NCBI RefSeq assembly: GCF_005405305.1
Contig: NZ_BJDU01000005.1
Coordinates: 174,540 to 238,539, forward strand
DNA from: Companilactobacillus formosensis
GTDB lineage: Bacteria > Bacillota > Bacilli > Lactobacillales > Lactobacillaceae
Reading direction: 5' to 3'
Length of the DNA stretch: 64,000 bases
Below, one piece after another: positions 1 through 8,152 of the stretch. A model generated the notes under the pieces. That model saw only the letters and a list, made by a program, of their open reading frames with translations, was not told where the DNA came from and ran no database searches. A program made the position numbers and the translations under genes. Numbering within the stretch: position 1 is the stretch's first letter; every line of letters starts with the position of its first letter.

Positions 1-57
1 ACTGACAACAATCACGATGGTGTTCTCAATACTTTGCAAACTTATTTTAATTTATAA
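1..57 (+). CDS. 3' end of an unidentified gene (partial)
   Basis: The first 57 bases read in frame 1 as 18 codons ending in TAA, with the C-terminus LNTLQTYFNL. A strong hairpin with a T-run follows at once, as expected at the end of a transcribed gene. Too little is visible to assign a family. It could be chance coding, but the terminator position supports a real C-terminus. Confidence 0.4.
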   Translation, partial: TDNNHDGVLNTLQTYFNL

Positions 58-97
58 AAAAACTCGTTAGACTTTTCATCTAACGAGCTTTTTTATT
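57..97. terminator. Bidirectional terminator between the partial gene and the PspC pair
   Basis: CTCGTTAGA (63-71) pairs with TCTAACGAG (79-87), flanked by an A-run on the left and CTTTTTT on the right. It can stop the plus-strand partial gene and the minus-strand PspC operon, whose stop codon lies inside its 3' side. Confidence 0.85.
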
Positions 98-281
98 GTG
101 GTTTTTCCATAATTAACAACAAAATTAAGTAAACGATGATACCTGGAAAAATCGATGTCAATGACAAGGCCACATACAGTATCCGACCAACTGCTGGATT
201 CCAATCGTACTTTTCACAGAAACCAGCAATGACACCACCTAATACTTGATTATCTTTAGATCTTCTAACTGAAATATGCAT
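93..281 (-). CDS. PspC-domain small membrane protein, copy 2
   Basis: A 62-residue PspC-type protein: a basic N-terminus (MHISVRRSKDN), the motif VLGGVIAGFCEKYDWNP, then one hydrophobic segment (about residues 35-58) ending MEKPQ. PspC domains accompany phage-shock or envelope-stress responses and sit in the membrane. The start is taken at the ATG in MHIS, by alignment with the upstream paralogue's MHIP and because GAGG lies 8 bases before it; two in-frame ATG/GTG codons lie just upstream. It is the second gene of a two-gene operon with the paralogue at 300-485, 18 bases away. Tandem PspC paralogues suggest a hetero-oligomer or dosage function (inference). Confidence 0.85.
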   Translation of the reverse strand: MHISVRRSKDNQVLGGVIAGFCEKYDWNPAVGRILYVALSLTSIFPGIIVYLILLLIMEKPQ

Positions 282-299
282 CATTTTCACCTCAACAGA

Positions 300-485
300 T
301 TAATCCGGATTTTCCATCAACATCCAGAGAATTAAATAAGCGATAATACCTGGGAATGGCGTTAAACTAACAATTACCCATAAAACTCTGGCAACCGCTG
401 GATTCCATTGGAAGTGCTCTGATAATCCACCAATTACCCCTGCAAAAACTTTGTTACTGTAAGAACGTTTAATTGGAATATGCAT
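300..485 (-). CDS. PspC-domain small membrane protein, copy 1
   Basis: A 61-residue PspC-domain protein with the signature KVFAGVIGGLSEHFQWNPAV and a C-terminal transmembrane segment (about residues 34-56). A strong SD (GGGGGAAG) lies 6 bases before the ATG. It is first of two tandem PspC genes; the second is about 60% similar by eye. Upstream on the minus strand, TTGTAAG and TATAAA elements make a plausible promoter. Such stand-alone PspC proteins are common in lactobacilli, often under LiaR-type cell envelope stress control (family knowledge, not shown here). Confidence 0.87.
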   Translation of the reverse strand: MHIPIKRSYSNKVFAGVIGGLSEHFQWNPAVARVLWVIVSLTPFPGIIAYLILWMLMENPD

Positions 486-584
486 GTTTGCTTCCCCCTT
501 TATCTTTATTTAATATATTAATCTATTCCTCTAAATAATTACATTTATAATACTTACAATTGACTTACAAATTTGTCACATACT

Positions 585-1403
585 TTAGAAATCTTGAAAG
601 ATTTGTTCATTATACAATTCGCTAAATAAATCCTTCCGACGGTGAGCTTCAAGACGTTCATCATCATCATGAGCTTCTTGAGCTAGTCGAGCCATCAAGA
701 AATAGCAGTTGGCTAACATATAATGAGAATTGTGTTTGGCAATGAAGGTAATCCCATCTACCAAATAAGCGGTTGAATTTTGATAATCGTTCAACTTGAA
801 ATAAATCAATGCGGCTAAATAATATAAAATATTTTGGTTTTCATCATAATTGTAATCATCCCAATTACGAAAAGCTAAATCGATATTATCCACGGCCGCT
901 GTGCGTTTATTTTTCAATGAATAAATATAACCCATAGCTAAATAGGCCAAACGCGAAATCGTATCCAAGTGTAAATGATTAATTTCTGTCAATGACAACT
1001 TAAACGATCTCACTGCTTCATCAACGGCATTAGTCTGCAATTGAGCTACACCTAAGTAGTAATAATAAACTTGCATTTGTTTAGCCGTTTGTAAATTATC
1101 CAATACTTCAGGTTTGTGTAGAAATCCAAGCAATTGTTGATACTGATGTTGGTTACAAAGCTCATCAATCATTTCATTAAAATCAGCTTTATCACTAATA
1201 GCAAAATTATTAGCTAAACTTATTTCTCCCAAATCGACTCCCAGACGATTAGCCAAATTAATCAATAAATTTGCATTTGGTACGTAGACATCATTTTCAA
1301 TTGCTGACAACATTGATTGTGCACAAATTCCATCAGCCAATTCTTTTTGGGTTAAGCCCTTTTCTTTTCGTAACTCTTTTAAGACACTCCCTAAATTTTT
1401 CAT
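585..1403 (-). CDS. XRE-family regulator with C-terminal TPR-like helices (Rgg/PlcR-like architecture)
   Basis: A 272-residue cytosolic DNA-binding protein. Residues 1-60 are a helix-turn-helix of the Cro/CI type (LRKEKGLTQKELADG, then SMLSAIENDVYVPN). The rest is helical with repeated aromatic and leucine-rich stretches resembling tetratricopeptide repeats, the layout of RNPP peptide-sensing regulators such as Rgg and PlcR. The longer ORF begins 28 codons earlier; the chosen ATG at 1403 has CAGGGAT upstream and begins the conserved HTH. I found no small hydrophobic pheromone ORF next to it, so peptide control is only inference from architecture. It is monocistronic and follows the terminator of the metQ operon. 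Confidence 0.8.
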   Translation of the reverse strand: MKNLGSVLKELRKEKGLTQKELADGICAQSMLSAIENDVYVPNANLLINLANRLGVDLGEISLANNFAISDKADFNEMIDELCNQHQYQQLLGFLHKPEVLDNLQTAKQMQVYYYYLGVAQLQTNAVDEAVRSFKLSLTEINHLHLDTISRLAYLAMGYIYSLKNKRTAAVDNIDLAFRNWDDYNYDENQNILYYLAALIYFKLNDYQNSTAYLVDGITFIAKHNSHYMLANCYFLMARLAQEAHDDDERLEAHRRKDLFSELYNEQIFQDF

Positions 1404-1468
1404 TTTATCCCTGATTTCTCTCTTGTATACTACCTTTATTCTAAAGGAAAATTGGAATAAAAACATAC

Positions 1469-1502
1469 AAAAAGGAACTGCTTTCAAAAACAGTTCCTTT
1501 TT
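1469..1502 (-). terminator. Terminator of the metQ-metQ operon
   Basis: AAAGGAACTG (1471-1480) pairs with CAGTTCCTTT (1491-1500). On the minus strand the stem is followed by a T-run, just after the stop codon of the second metQ. Confidence 0.88.
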
Positions 1503-1505
1503 AAG

Positions 1506-2333
1506 TTATTGTAAAATTTTATAAGTCCAAGCTGGACTTTCATAGCCATGGAATTGCTTTTTTATAACATCAGCAACTTCCTTAGTGTGGTAGGCCTTCA
1601 CAATTTTTTTGAAGGTAGGATTGTTTTTATCCTTTGCATTAGTAGAAAGAATATTGACATATGGCTTAGACTTAGCAGTTATTTTTTCTCGATAAACTGC
1701 ATCTTTAGGGTTTAACTTAGCATCACTAGCAACACCGCTGTTGACACAAGCAGCTGTTACATCATCAAGTGATTTAGCAGTTTGACCAGCATCAAGTGAT
1801 GAGATTTTAATTCCAACTTTATTTTTAGTAATATCCTTTAAATTAGGAATCTTACTATTATCCAATTCAATCAAGCCGGCACTTTCTAGTAACTGTAAAG
1901 CTCGCCCTTCATTCGTCACGTCATTTGGTATGGCAACTCGATCACCTTTTTTAAGCTGACTCAATTTAGTTATCTTCTTAGAAAAGAGTGACATTGGTGC
2001 AATGACGGTGGTTCCTAAAGTAACAATATTTGTCTTATGTTTCTTATTCCAATCGGATTGAAAAGTATAGGTCTGAAAATCGTTCATATCAATCTCACCA
2101 TTAGCTAATGCGGTATTGGGTTGACTGTAATCAGAGAATTGCACGATTTTAATGTTAATTCCCTCTTTTTTGACAATTTCTTTGACTTTCTCAAGTGCTG
2201 GATCATTAGCACCTGTAATTCCAACCTTCACGGTTTTACTACTTGACTGATTGCCCCCACAACCAGCTAAAATGAACAAACTAAGTGTGGTAATGAATAT
2301 TAACAATATTCCCTTAATTCGGTTCTTTAGCAT
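1506..2333 (-). CDS. metQ: MetQ/NlpA-type methionine-binding lipoprotein (second gene of the accessory pair)
   Basis: A 275-residue substrate-binding lipoprotein of the NlpA/MetQ family, expected to bind methionine at the outer membrane face and pass it to MetNI. The signal peptide ends in the lipobox LAGC (Cys about 25). Family motifs include FSDYSQPNTAL, VTNEGRALQLLESAG and a C-terminal ESPAWTYKIL. It lies 84 bases downstream of a closely similar metQ and has its own SD, and no permease or ATPase gene follows, so the pair probably uses the MetNI encoded at 3541-5292. Compared with its neighbour the substrate-contact region differs slightly (AACVNSG against ASVVNSG). Expression is likely through the T-box leader at 3273-3527. 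Confidence 0.88.
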   Translation of the reverse strand: MLKNRIKGILLIFITTLSLFILAGCGGNQSSSKTVKVGITGANDPALEKVKEIVKKEGINIKIVQFSDYSQPNTALANGEIDMNDFQTYTFQSDWNKKHKTNIVTLGTTVIAPMSLFSKKITKLSQLKKGDRVAIPNDVTNEGRALQLLESAGLIELDNSKIPNLKDITKNKVGIKISSLDAGQTAKSLDDVTAACVNSGVASDAKLNPKDAVYREKITAKSKPYVNILSTNAKDKNNPTFKKIVKAYHTKEVADVIKKQFHGYESPAWTYKILQ

Positions 2334-2417
2334 GATTTCCTCCTCAAATTTGAAAAGGCATCCCCTTGCTTAATAGAAATGCCCTCTTATGGCAAAACAA
2401 TTAAAGCAAAAACTATT

Positions 2418-3248
2418 CTATTGTAAAATCTTGTAATTCCAAGCTGGTAGTTCATAACCGTTATAGTCTTTTTTAATTTCTTTAGCAATATCTTCTGATT
2501 GATAAGCTTTAACAATCTTCTTATAAGTCTTGTTATTCTTGTCTTTTTTATTAGCAGAAATAATATTGACGTAAGGTTTAGACTTAGAAGTTACCTTTTC
2601 TTGATAAATGGCTGTCTTACGATCCAACTTAGAATCGTTAGCAACACCACTATTAACAACAGAAGCTGTAACATCATCAAGTGATTTAGCAGTTTGAGCA
2701 GCATCAAGAGCTGAAATCTTCAAATCTAATTTATTTTCGGTGATATCTTTCAAATTAGGAATCTTGCTGTTATCCAATTTAATCAAGCCGGCACTTTCTA
2801 GTAATTGTAAAGCACGACCTTCATTAGTGGCATCATTAGGAATGGCAATTTTAGATCCTTCTTTGATTTGATCAACACTTTTTACTTTTTTAGAAAAGAG
2901 TGACATTGGTGCAATAACTGTTGAACCGATTGAAACAATATTGCTGTGGTGTTTCTTATTCCAATCATTTTGGAAAGTCACTGTTTGAAAGGCGTTCAAA
3001 TCAATTTCACCTTGTTGTAAGGCGGTATTTGGTTGATTGTAATCAGAAAACTCAACAATTTTAATGTTTATTCCTTCTTTTTTGACCTTTTTAGCTACGG
3101 CATCTAAAGTTCTGTGGTCGGAACCAGTGACACCGATTTTAACTGTTTTTTCTCCATTACCACTAGCCTGTGAATTTCCACAAGCAGCTAATAGAAACAA
3201 ACTAAATGTAGCAACAACTAACAAAAATAATCCCTTAAGTTTTTTCAT
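2418..3248 (-). CDS. metQ: MetQ/NlpA-type methionine-binding lipoprotein (first gene of the accessory pair)
   Basis: A 276-residue NlpA-family lipoprotein with signal peptide and lipobox LAAC. Motifs EFSDYNQPNTAL, NDATNEGRALQLLESAG and ELPAWNYKIL mark it as a D/L-methionine-binding component of a methionine uptake ABC transporter. The longer reading frame would start at a TTG that overlaps the Shine-Dalgarno AGAAGGAGAG, so the ATG at 3248 is chosen. It is the first gene after a T-box leader and is followed by a second metQ. A weak hairpin (about 2355-2395) in the intergenic stretch may differentially stabilise or attenuate the two messages (inference). Confidence 0.9.
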   Translation of the reverse strand: MKKLKGLFLLVVATFSLFLLAACGNSQASGNGEKTVKIGVTGSDHRTLDAVAKKVKKEGINIKIVEFSDYNQPNTALQQGEIDLNAFQTVTFQNDWNKKHHSNIVSIGSTVIAPMSLFSKKVKSVDQIKEGSKIAIPNDATNEGRALQLLESAGLIKLDNSKIPNLKDITENKLDLKISALDAAQTAKSLDDVTASVVNSGVANDSKLDRKTAIYQEKVTSKSKPYVNIISANKKDKNNKTYKKIVKAYQSEDIAKEIKKDYNGYELPAWNYKILQ

Positions 3249-3272
3249 AGATATCTCTCTCCTTCTCAACTA

Positions 3273-3527
3273 AAAAAGCGTTCCTATCAAAGGTCATCCC
3301 TTGGATAGAAACGCTATTTGGCGTGGTACCATTCTATTTCAAAAGTAAATTCACACTTACTTTTCTTATCAACATGCATTACACATGTCAGTATTTTAAT
3401 GGGTACTAGCCATCATTCCTTGATTATTCGGGAATGCCAATCACGAGTCATTTTTCATCTATTAATTTGATCTCTTCCCAGCTACCGAGATTTTCTGGAC
3501 AAATTATGGTAAATAGACTACTTTTTC
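3273..3527 (-). promoter_or_regulatory. T-box leader, probably methionine-tRNA responsive (metQ-metQ operon)
   Basis: Read on the minus strand, the leader shows AGTA, an AGAAA bulge and a GCTG distal element. A GAAAAATGACTCGTG block (the candidate ATG specifier is at 3449-3451) and the T-box AATGGTACCACGCC (3320-3333) follow. The end is an intrinsic terminator: GCGTTTCTATC pairs with GATAGGAACGC, then TTTTTT (3273-3316). Uncharged tRNA would stabilise the antiterminator and switch on the two metQ genes. The leader begins only about 15 bases after the metI stop codon, with no separate terminator seen between them. Confidence 0.9.
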
Positions 3528-3540
3528 GTTCACTTTGTTA

Positions 3541-4230
3541 TTAATGTTCTAATTTACGTACTGCGAAATCACCAATTCCTTGAATTACAAAAACAAGAAC
3601 TAGGATGAATAACATAGATACGATGGTAACATCATTTTCGAATCGTTGATAACCAACGGAAATAGCCATGTTACCTAGACCACCACCACCAACGGCACCG
3701 GCCATGGCAGTCAAACCAATCAAACTGATAATTGTTAAAGTACCAGAACGGATTAATTCTGGAAGTCCTTCACGTAAATAAACTCTAAAGATGATCTTCA
3801 TTGGTGAAAGTCCGATTGCTTCAGCAGCTTCGATAACACCAGGGTCAACTTCAACTAAAGCTAATTGTACTTGTCTGGCAAAGAATGGTGCAGTACCTAC
3901 AACTAACGGAACTAAGGCTCCAGTAGGTCCAATTGTTTGTCCGACAACTAGCTTAGTAAATGGTCCAATAACAGCTAATAAGATAATGAAAGGAATTGAT
4001 CTGAATAGGTTAACTAATTTGTCTAAGCAAGTATAGAAAGCTTTATGTGGTGTAATGCCATCTTCTGCTGTGACAACTAGTAAAATTCCTAAGATAATTC
4101 CGATGATTCCGGCAAATAAGGCACTGACAAAAGTCATATATAATGTTTGCCAAATTGCGACTACGAAACCATTGTCACCTTCCCAATTGGCGACGACGTT
4201 TGGTAAAAATTTATTAACTAAATCTGCCAT
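3541..4230 (-). CDS. metI: Methionine ABC transporter permease
   Basis: A 229-residue integral membrane permease of the MetI family with about five hydrophobic segments. The EAA loop that docks the ATPase is visible as EAAEAIGLSPMKIIFRVYLREGLPELI. The AMAGAVGGGGLGNMAI stretch is typical of MetI. It lies 3 bases after metN and is the last gene of metQ-M20 peptidase-metN-metI, so it should be translationally coupled. It would form the MetNI core serving all three MetQ lipoproteins in this window (inference from the lack of any other permease here). Confidence 0.93.
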   Translation of the reverse strand: MADLVNKFLPNVVANWEGDNGFVVAIWQTLYMTFVSALFAGIIGIILGILLVVTAEDGITPHKAFYTCLDKLVNLFRSIPFIILLAVIGPFTKLVVGQTIGPTGALVPLVVGTAPFFARQVQLALVEVDPGVIEAAEAIGLSPMKIIFRVYLREGLPELIRSGTLTIISLIGLTAMAGAVGGGGLGNMAISVGYQRFENDVTIVSMLFILVLVFVIQGIGDFAVRKLEH

Positions 4231-4233
4231 AAA

Positions 4234-5292
4234 TTATTTGCCTTCTTTCTCTAAACTAATTTCTTTAACATTTACGTTCAAGCTATTCAAATACTTGATA
4301 GCTTCTTCAACTTTTTGATCTTCACCGGTTAAAGCAAAGAGCATGATACCAACAGTGGTATTTTGTAATCTTTCAATATTACTGAACAAAATATTAGCTT
4401 CAACTTCAAAGCGCTTATAAAGTTCAACTACAATTGGTTCATTAGTAGAATCACCGATGTAATTAAGTTCGATCAAACGACCAGATAATTTATCAACGAT
4501 GCCACTCTCTCTAATTTCATCAAGGACTGAACCGATATGAGTTGAAGTGTTAACAAAATCCTTAGTAAGTTTTTCTTTAGGTTGACCAAAGATTGTCAAT
4601 AAGCTACCTTCTTCAATCAATTGACCGTTCTCCATGACGGCAACACGATTACAAATTTGTTTGATAGCGTCCATTTCGTGAGTGATGATAACGATTGTGA
4701 TACCTAGTTCCTTGTTCAAACGACCCAACAAATTCAAAATTTCGGTTGTGGTCTTTGGATCTAGAGCACTAGTTGCCTCATCAGAAATCAAAATCTCTGG
4801 ATCTGAAGCTAAAGCACGGGCAATCGCAACACGTTGTTTTTGACCACCAGATAATTGTGATGGATAGTTATGAGCACGGTCACTCAAACCAACAATATCT
4901 AGTAAATGGTCAATTTTCTTCTTACGTTCTGCTTTACTCAATCCTGAATCTCTCAATGGAAAATCAACATTTCCATAAACCGTTAAAGAGTTCATTAGAT
5001 TAAAGTGTTGGAAAATCATTCCTATATTACGACGTGCTTTACGTAAATCTTTTTGACTTAGTTTGAGCATATCTTGGTTGTTAACGATCACTGAACCGGA
5101 AGTTGGTTGTTGCAATAAATTAATTACCCGAACCAACGTACTTTTACCGGCACCAGAATAACCAATAACACCAAAGACGTCACCTTTTTGAACGTCAATT
5201 GAAACATTTTTAACGGCTTCAATTGTTTTACCTTCGTTATGGAAAGTAACGTCAATATCTTTTAGCTGAATTATCCCATTTTGTTCTGCCAT
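4234..5292 (-). CDS. metN: Methionine ABC transporter ATP-binding protein
   Basis: A 352-residue ATPase. Walker A is GYSGAGKST (residues 44-52), the signature is [15 protein letters not shown], Walker B is [13 protein letters not shown] and the switch histidine lies in IITHEMD. After about residue 265 comes the NIL regulatory domain typical of MetN, which binds methionine and gives transinhibition in characterised homologues. Length matches the family. The gene starts 7 bases after the M20 peptidase stop and precedes metI by 3 bases, so the three are one transcript under the T-box at 7540-7815. Confidence 0.95.
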   Translation of the reverse strand: MAEQNGIIQLKDIDVTFHNEGKTIEAVKNVSIDVQKGDVFGVIGYSGAGKSTLVRVINLLQQPTSGSVIVNNQDMLKLSQKDLRKARRNIGMIFQHFNLMNSLTVYGNVDFPLRDSGLSKAERKKKIDHLLDIVGLSDRAHNYPSQLSGGQKQRVAIARALASDPEILISDEATSALDPKTTTEILNLLGRLNKELGITIVIITHEMDAIKQICNRVAVMENGQLIEEGSLLTIFGQPKEKLTKDFVNTSTHIGSVLDEIRESGIVDKLSGRLIELNYIGDSTNEPIVVELYKRFEVEANILFSNIERLQNTTVGIMLFALTGEDQKVEEAIKYLNSLNVNVKEISLEKEGK

Positions 5293-5299
5293 TTATTTA

Positions 5300-6634
5300 C
5301 TACTCCCTTAATTTACCCAAGAATTGATTAAAGAAATCAATGAAATCTAAGTAATCTTGAATCCGAATATTTTCGTTTGGTGCATGATTGCCAGCTTTTG
5401 AATAACTAACTCCAGTTGAAACGATTGAAGCCTTTGTGTAGTGGTTGACTAGGTTCATTGGACCAGTACCAGGACTTGATGGCAAAGCTTCTATTTTATC
5501 CTCTCCACCAAAGAAATCTTTAGCTGTATCAATCAACTTGTTAACGATTGGACTATCTAAATCCCAACGATAACCCTTTTCACCTAATAAATACTTAACT
5601 TTAATATCTTTAAATCCTTGATCATTTAAATACTTGGTTAATTTATCGAATAAATCATGTGGATCTTGATTTGGTACTAAGCGGAACTCTAATTTGGCTG
5701 TAGCAGCTTTAGGAGTAACGGTTTTAACACCTTGTCCTTCCCAGCCACTGCTAATTCCTTCTATATTAATAGTAGGATTGAAAGTCAAATTGTAATTAAC
5801 TGACTTGTTCTTCAACAATGGAACTTGCAAATCCCATTTTGATTTCAAATCAGGATTAGTTGCCTTGTTAACTAAATCAATTTCCTTTTGAGTTGGTTCT
5901 ACAACATCATCATAGAAACCAGGGATCTTAATGTCTCCTTCTGGAGTTCTCAAAGCATTCAAAGCTTGAGCTAATCTCCAAGTAGCGGAATCAACTACTG
6001 CAGCAAATGATGAGTGAAGATCAATATTTGCAGAAGTGGCTTCAAGTTCAAAACAGAGAACACCTTTATTTCCACCAGTGAAATTAAATTGTTCCTTTTC
6101 GTTCTTGTAACCTGATTCCCAAATTACCAAATCCGCCGATAACTTGTCGGAATACTTTTTCAAATAATCTTCCAAATGACGACTAGCAACTTCTTCTTGT
6201 CCTTCAACTAAAAATTTAATGTTGCAAGGTAAATCTCCGTGTTCTTGACGATAAATTTTTAAAGCTGTGATACGACTAATTAAGTCAGCTTTACAATCAG
6301 AAACTCCACGTCCGATAAATTTATCATCAGTCACTTTCAATTTGAAAGGATCTGAATTCCAAAGCTCAAGTGGTTCAGCTGGTTGTACATCATAGTGATT
6401 GTAAATCAGGATGGTAGTATCACTTGGCTTTTTAGGTTTGATTTCTGCAAAGACAACAGGGGATTCAAATTCGTCCCAAACTGTAACATCGGCTCCGAAA
6501 TCTTGTAGTAGATTTTTGAGGAATTCGGCTGTCTCAGGGATAGATTGATTCTTTGCTGAAACAGATGGCAGTGCGATATATTTCTCTAAATCTTCAATCG
6601 AATTCTGAATTAATGGATCTGATAATTTTGACAT
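5300..6634 (-). CDS. M20-family metallopeptidase (dipeptidase/deacylase) in the methionine uptake operon
   Basis: A 444-residue cytosolic zinc peptidase of family M20 (ArgE/DapE/CNDP-like). Metal ligands and catalytic residues are visible: H80 and D82 in NHYDVQP, D113 in GRGVSD, and the general base/ligand pair E147-E148 in EGQEEVAS. The dimerisation domain lies roughly at residues 190-310. It is placed between metQ and metN, so it probably releases methionine from dipeptides or N-acyl-methionine (inference). Similar M20 genes accompany metNIQ in lactobacilli. Substrate cannot be read from the sequence; a general Xaa-dipeptidase is the alternative. Confidence 0.88.
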   Translation of the reverse strand: MSKLSDPLIQNSIEDLEKYIALPSVSAKNQSIPETAEFLKNLLQDFGADVTVWDEFESPVVFAEIKPKKPSDTTILIYNHYDVQPAEPLELWNSDPFKLKVTDDKFIGRGVSDCKADLISRITALKIYRQEHGDLPCNIKFLVEGQEEVASRHLEDYLKKYSDKLSADLVIWESGYKNEKEQFNFTGGNKGVLCFELEATSANIDLHSSFAAVVDSATWRLAQALNALRTPEGDIKIPGFYDDVVEPTQKEIDLVNKATNPDLKSKWDLQVPLLKNKSVNYNLTFNPTINIEGISSGWEGQGVKTVTPKAATAKLEFRLVPNQDPHDLFDKLTKYLNDQGFKDIKVKYLLGEKGYRWDLDSPIVNKLIDTAKDFFGGEDKIEALPSSPGTGPMNLVNHYTKASIVSTGVSYSKAGNHAPNENIRIQDYLDFIDFFNQFLGKLRE

Positions 6635-6665
6635 TAGAAAACCTCCTCATATTTTTAACGTCTGA

Positions 6666-7490
6666 TTATAATTTTGCGTTCCAGGCTGGAATTTCGTTTC
6701 CGCCATAAACTTTCTTGATAGCTTTTTCAACATCTTTTGTTTGGAAAGCTTTAACAACCTTCTTGTAAGTCTTATTGTTCTTGTCTTTCTTTTGAGTAAC
6801 GATGATATTGATCCAAGGAATTGAGTTCTTGTTGATTTTTTCTGTAACAACAGCCTTCTTAGGATTCAACTTAGCATCGTTAGCAACGTTACCATTAACG
6901 ATTGAAGCAGTAACATCATCCATGACACGAGCTGTTTGAGCTGCATCAACAGTTGTAAACTTCAAGTTCAATTTGTTTTCTTTAATATCCTTAGTTGATG
7001 GCAATGTCTTGCTATCATCTAGTTTTAAAATACCGTTATATTCCAGTAGTTGTAATGCACGAGCTTCATTTGAAGCATCATTTGGAATAGCAATCTTGTC
7101 GCCGTTCTTTAATTGACTAAGCTTTGTGATTTTCTTTGAGTAAAGAGCCATTGGTTGAATAACTGTTTTACCGATTGAAACTAAATCTGTTTTGTGTGCT
7201 TTGTTCCATGAATTTAGGAAATCAGTATGTTGATAAGCGTTGATATCAACTTCTCCTTGGTTCAAAGCTGTATTTGGTTGATTGTAATCATTGAAAGTCT
7301 TGATCTGTAAATCAATGCCTTCACTCTTAACGTTCTTCTTAACTACCTTCCAAATTTCTTCATCAGAAGGATTAATACCAACTTTCACTGTTTTGTCGCT
7401 GCTTTGCTTGCCACAACCAGCTAATACAAAAATAAACAATGCTGTGAAGGCTAATAAGATAACCTTGCTAAACTTCTTAAATTTACTCAT
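6666..7490 (-). CDS. metQ: MetQ-type methionine-binding lipoprotein, first gene of the transporter operon
   Basis: A 274-residue NlpA-family lipoprotein with lipobox LAGC (Cys about 26). Motifs TFNDYNQPNTAL, NDASNEARALQLLEYNG and EIPAWNAKL are recognisable. It is more divergent than the two downstream metQ genes are from each other: EIWKVVKKN replaces the usual start of the mature protein and QHTDFLNSW replaces QTVTFQNDW. It may therefore prefer a different ligand, such as a methionine derivative or peptide; this is inference. SD GGTGGGAGA lies before the ATG. It leads the metQ-M20-metN-metI operon behind a T-box. Confidence 0.9.
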   Translation of the reverse strand: MSKFKKFSKVILLAFTALFIFVLAGCGKQSSDKTVKVGINPSDEEIWKVVKKNVKSEGIDLQIKTFNDYNQPNTALNQGEVDINAYQHTDFLNSWNKAHKTDLVSIGKTVIQPMALYSKKITKLSQLKNGDKIAIPNDASNEARALQLLEYNGILKLDDSKTLPSTKDIKENKLNLKFTTVDAAQTARVMDDVTASIVNGNVANDAKLNPKKAVVTEKINKNSIPWINIIVTQKKDKNNKTYKKVVKAFQTKDVEKAIKKVYGGNEIPAWNAKL

Positions 7491-7539
7491 ATTTCTCTCC
7501 CACCTTAACTAATACTTAATCAACTGAAAATATCTATAA

Positions 7540-7815
7540 AAACAAAAAAGCCACTTCTAACTAAACCCACTGGGTTCAATGTTAGAAGCGGCTTTCCGCG
7601 GTACCATTCTAATTCGGAATAAATTTACACTTATCCCCTTAACAACGTACAAAGGTTCTATACGCGTGTACTGTAAAGGGTACCAACCATTGCATCTTTA
7701 TCCGAAGATTCAGCGCACCAATCACGGGTCATTTTCATTCAAGTCGTTGTCCTCATCTCAGCAATTAGAGGCTTTCTGTACTAACGAGGTTGAATTACTT
7801 CCCCCGATCAAATTG
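7540..7815 (-). promoter_or_regulatory. T-box leader, probably methionine-tRNA responsive (metQ-M20-metNI operon)
   Basis: The minus-strand leader has the same order of elements as the one at 3273-3527: AGTA, AGAAAG, GCTGAGATGAGG, then GAAAATGACCCGTGATTGG. The candidate ATG specifier is at 7730-7732. The T-box AATGGTACCGCGG is at 7596-7608. The terminator stem GCCGCTTCTAAC pairs with GTTAGAAGTGGC and is followed by TTTTTT (7543-7593). The block around ATG is shared almost exactly by the two leaders while the surrounding stem has diverged, which supports it as the codon-reading element. Confidence 0.92.
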
Positions 7816-8098
7816 TTTAATAAATATCTCTTTGTTAATCGTTGGCTAAATAATACAATCTAATTTTTGAAATGTCAATCAATAAAAATAAGTTTTTTCA
7901 GTTAGTTTTCTAATTTTCAAATTTTATGCCAAACGTCATTTATAACAGAGAATCCGTTTAAATCCATTAACATCAACCGTTAATCAGACTTGTCGTTATG
8001 CATTTTATAACGTTAAAACAATATATTTTTAGAAATAAAAAGTTTAAAAATTTATTTTCATTTATCATTTTACATTAAAAAATTAAATTTTTACTAAT
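7816..8098. other. AT-rich intergenic stretch
   Basis: No ORF, hairpin or repeat worth naming is seen. It should hold the promoter of the metQ-M20-metNI operon near its left end. The rest is poly-A and poly-T rich and may be a relic or UP-element-like DNA. Confidence 0.5.
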
Positions 8099-8130
8099 AA
8101 AAAAATCCCCTAAATTAATAGGAGATTTCT
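8099..8130 (-). terminator. Terminator of the LysM gene
   Basis: AAATCCCCTA pairs with TAGGAGATTT (8103-8128) around an AATTAA loop. On the minus strand a T-run follows. Confidence 0.8.
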
Positions 8131-8152
8131 TTTGCAATTGTCTGGTACATGC

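Noticed and set aside
585..1505. Pheromone gene next to the XRE-TPR regulator
   Set aside because: No small hydrophobic peptide ORF with SD is present on either side.
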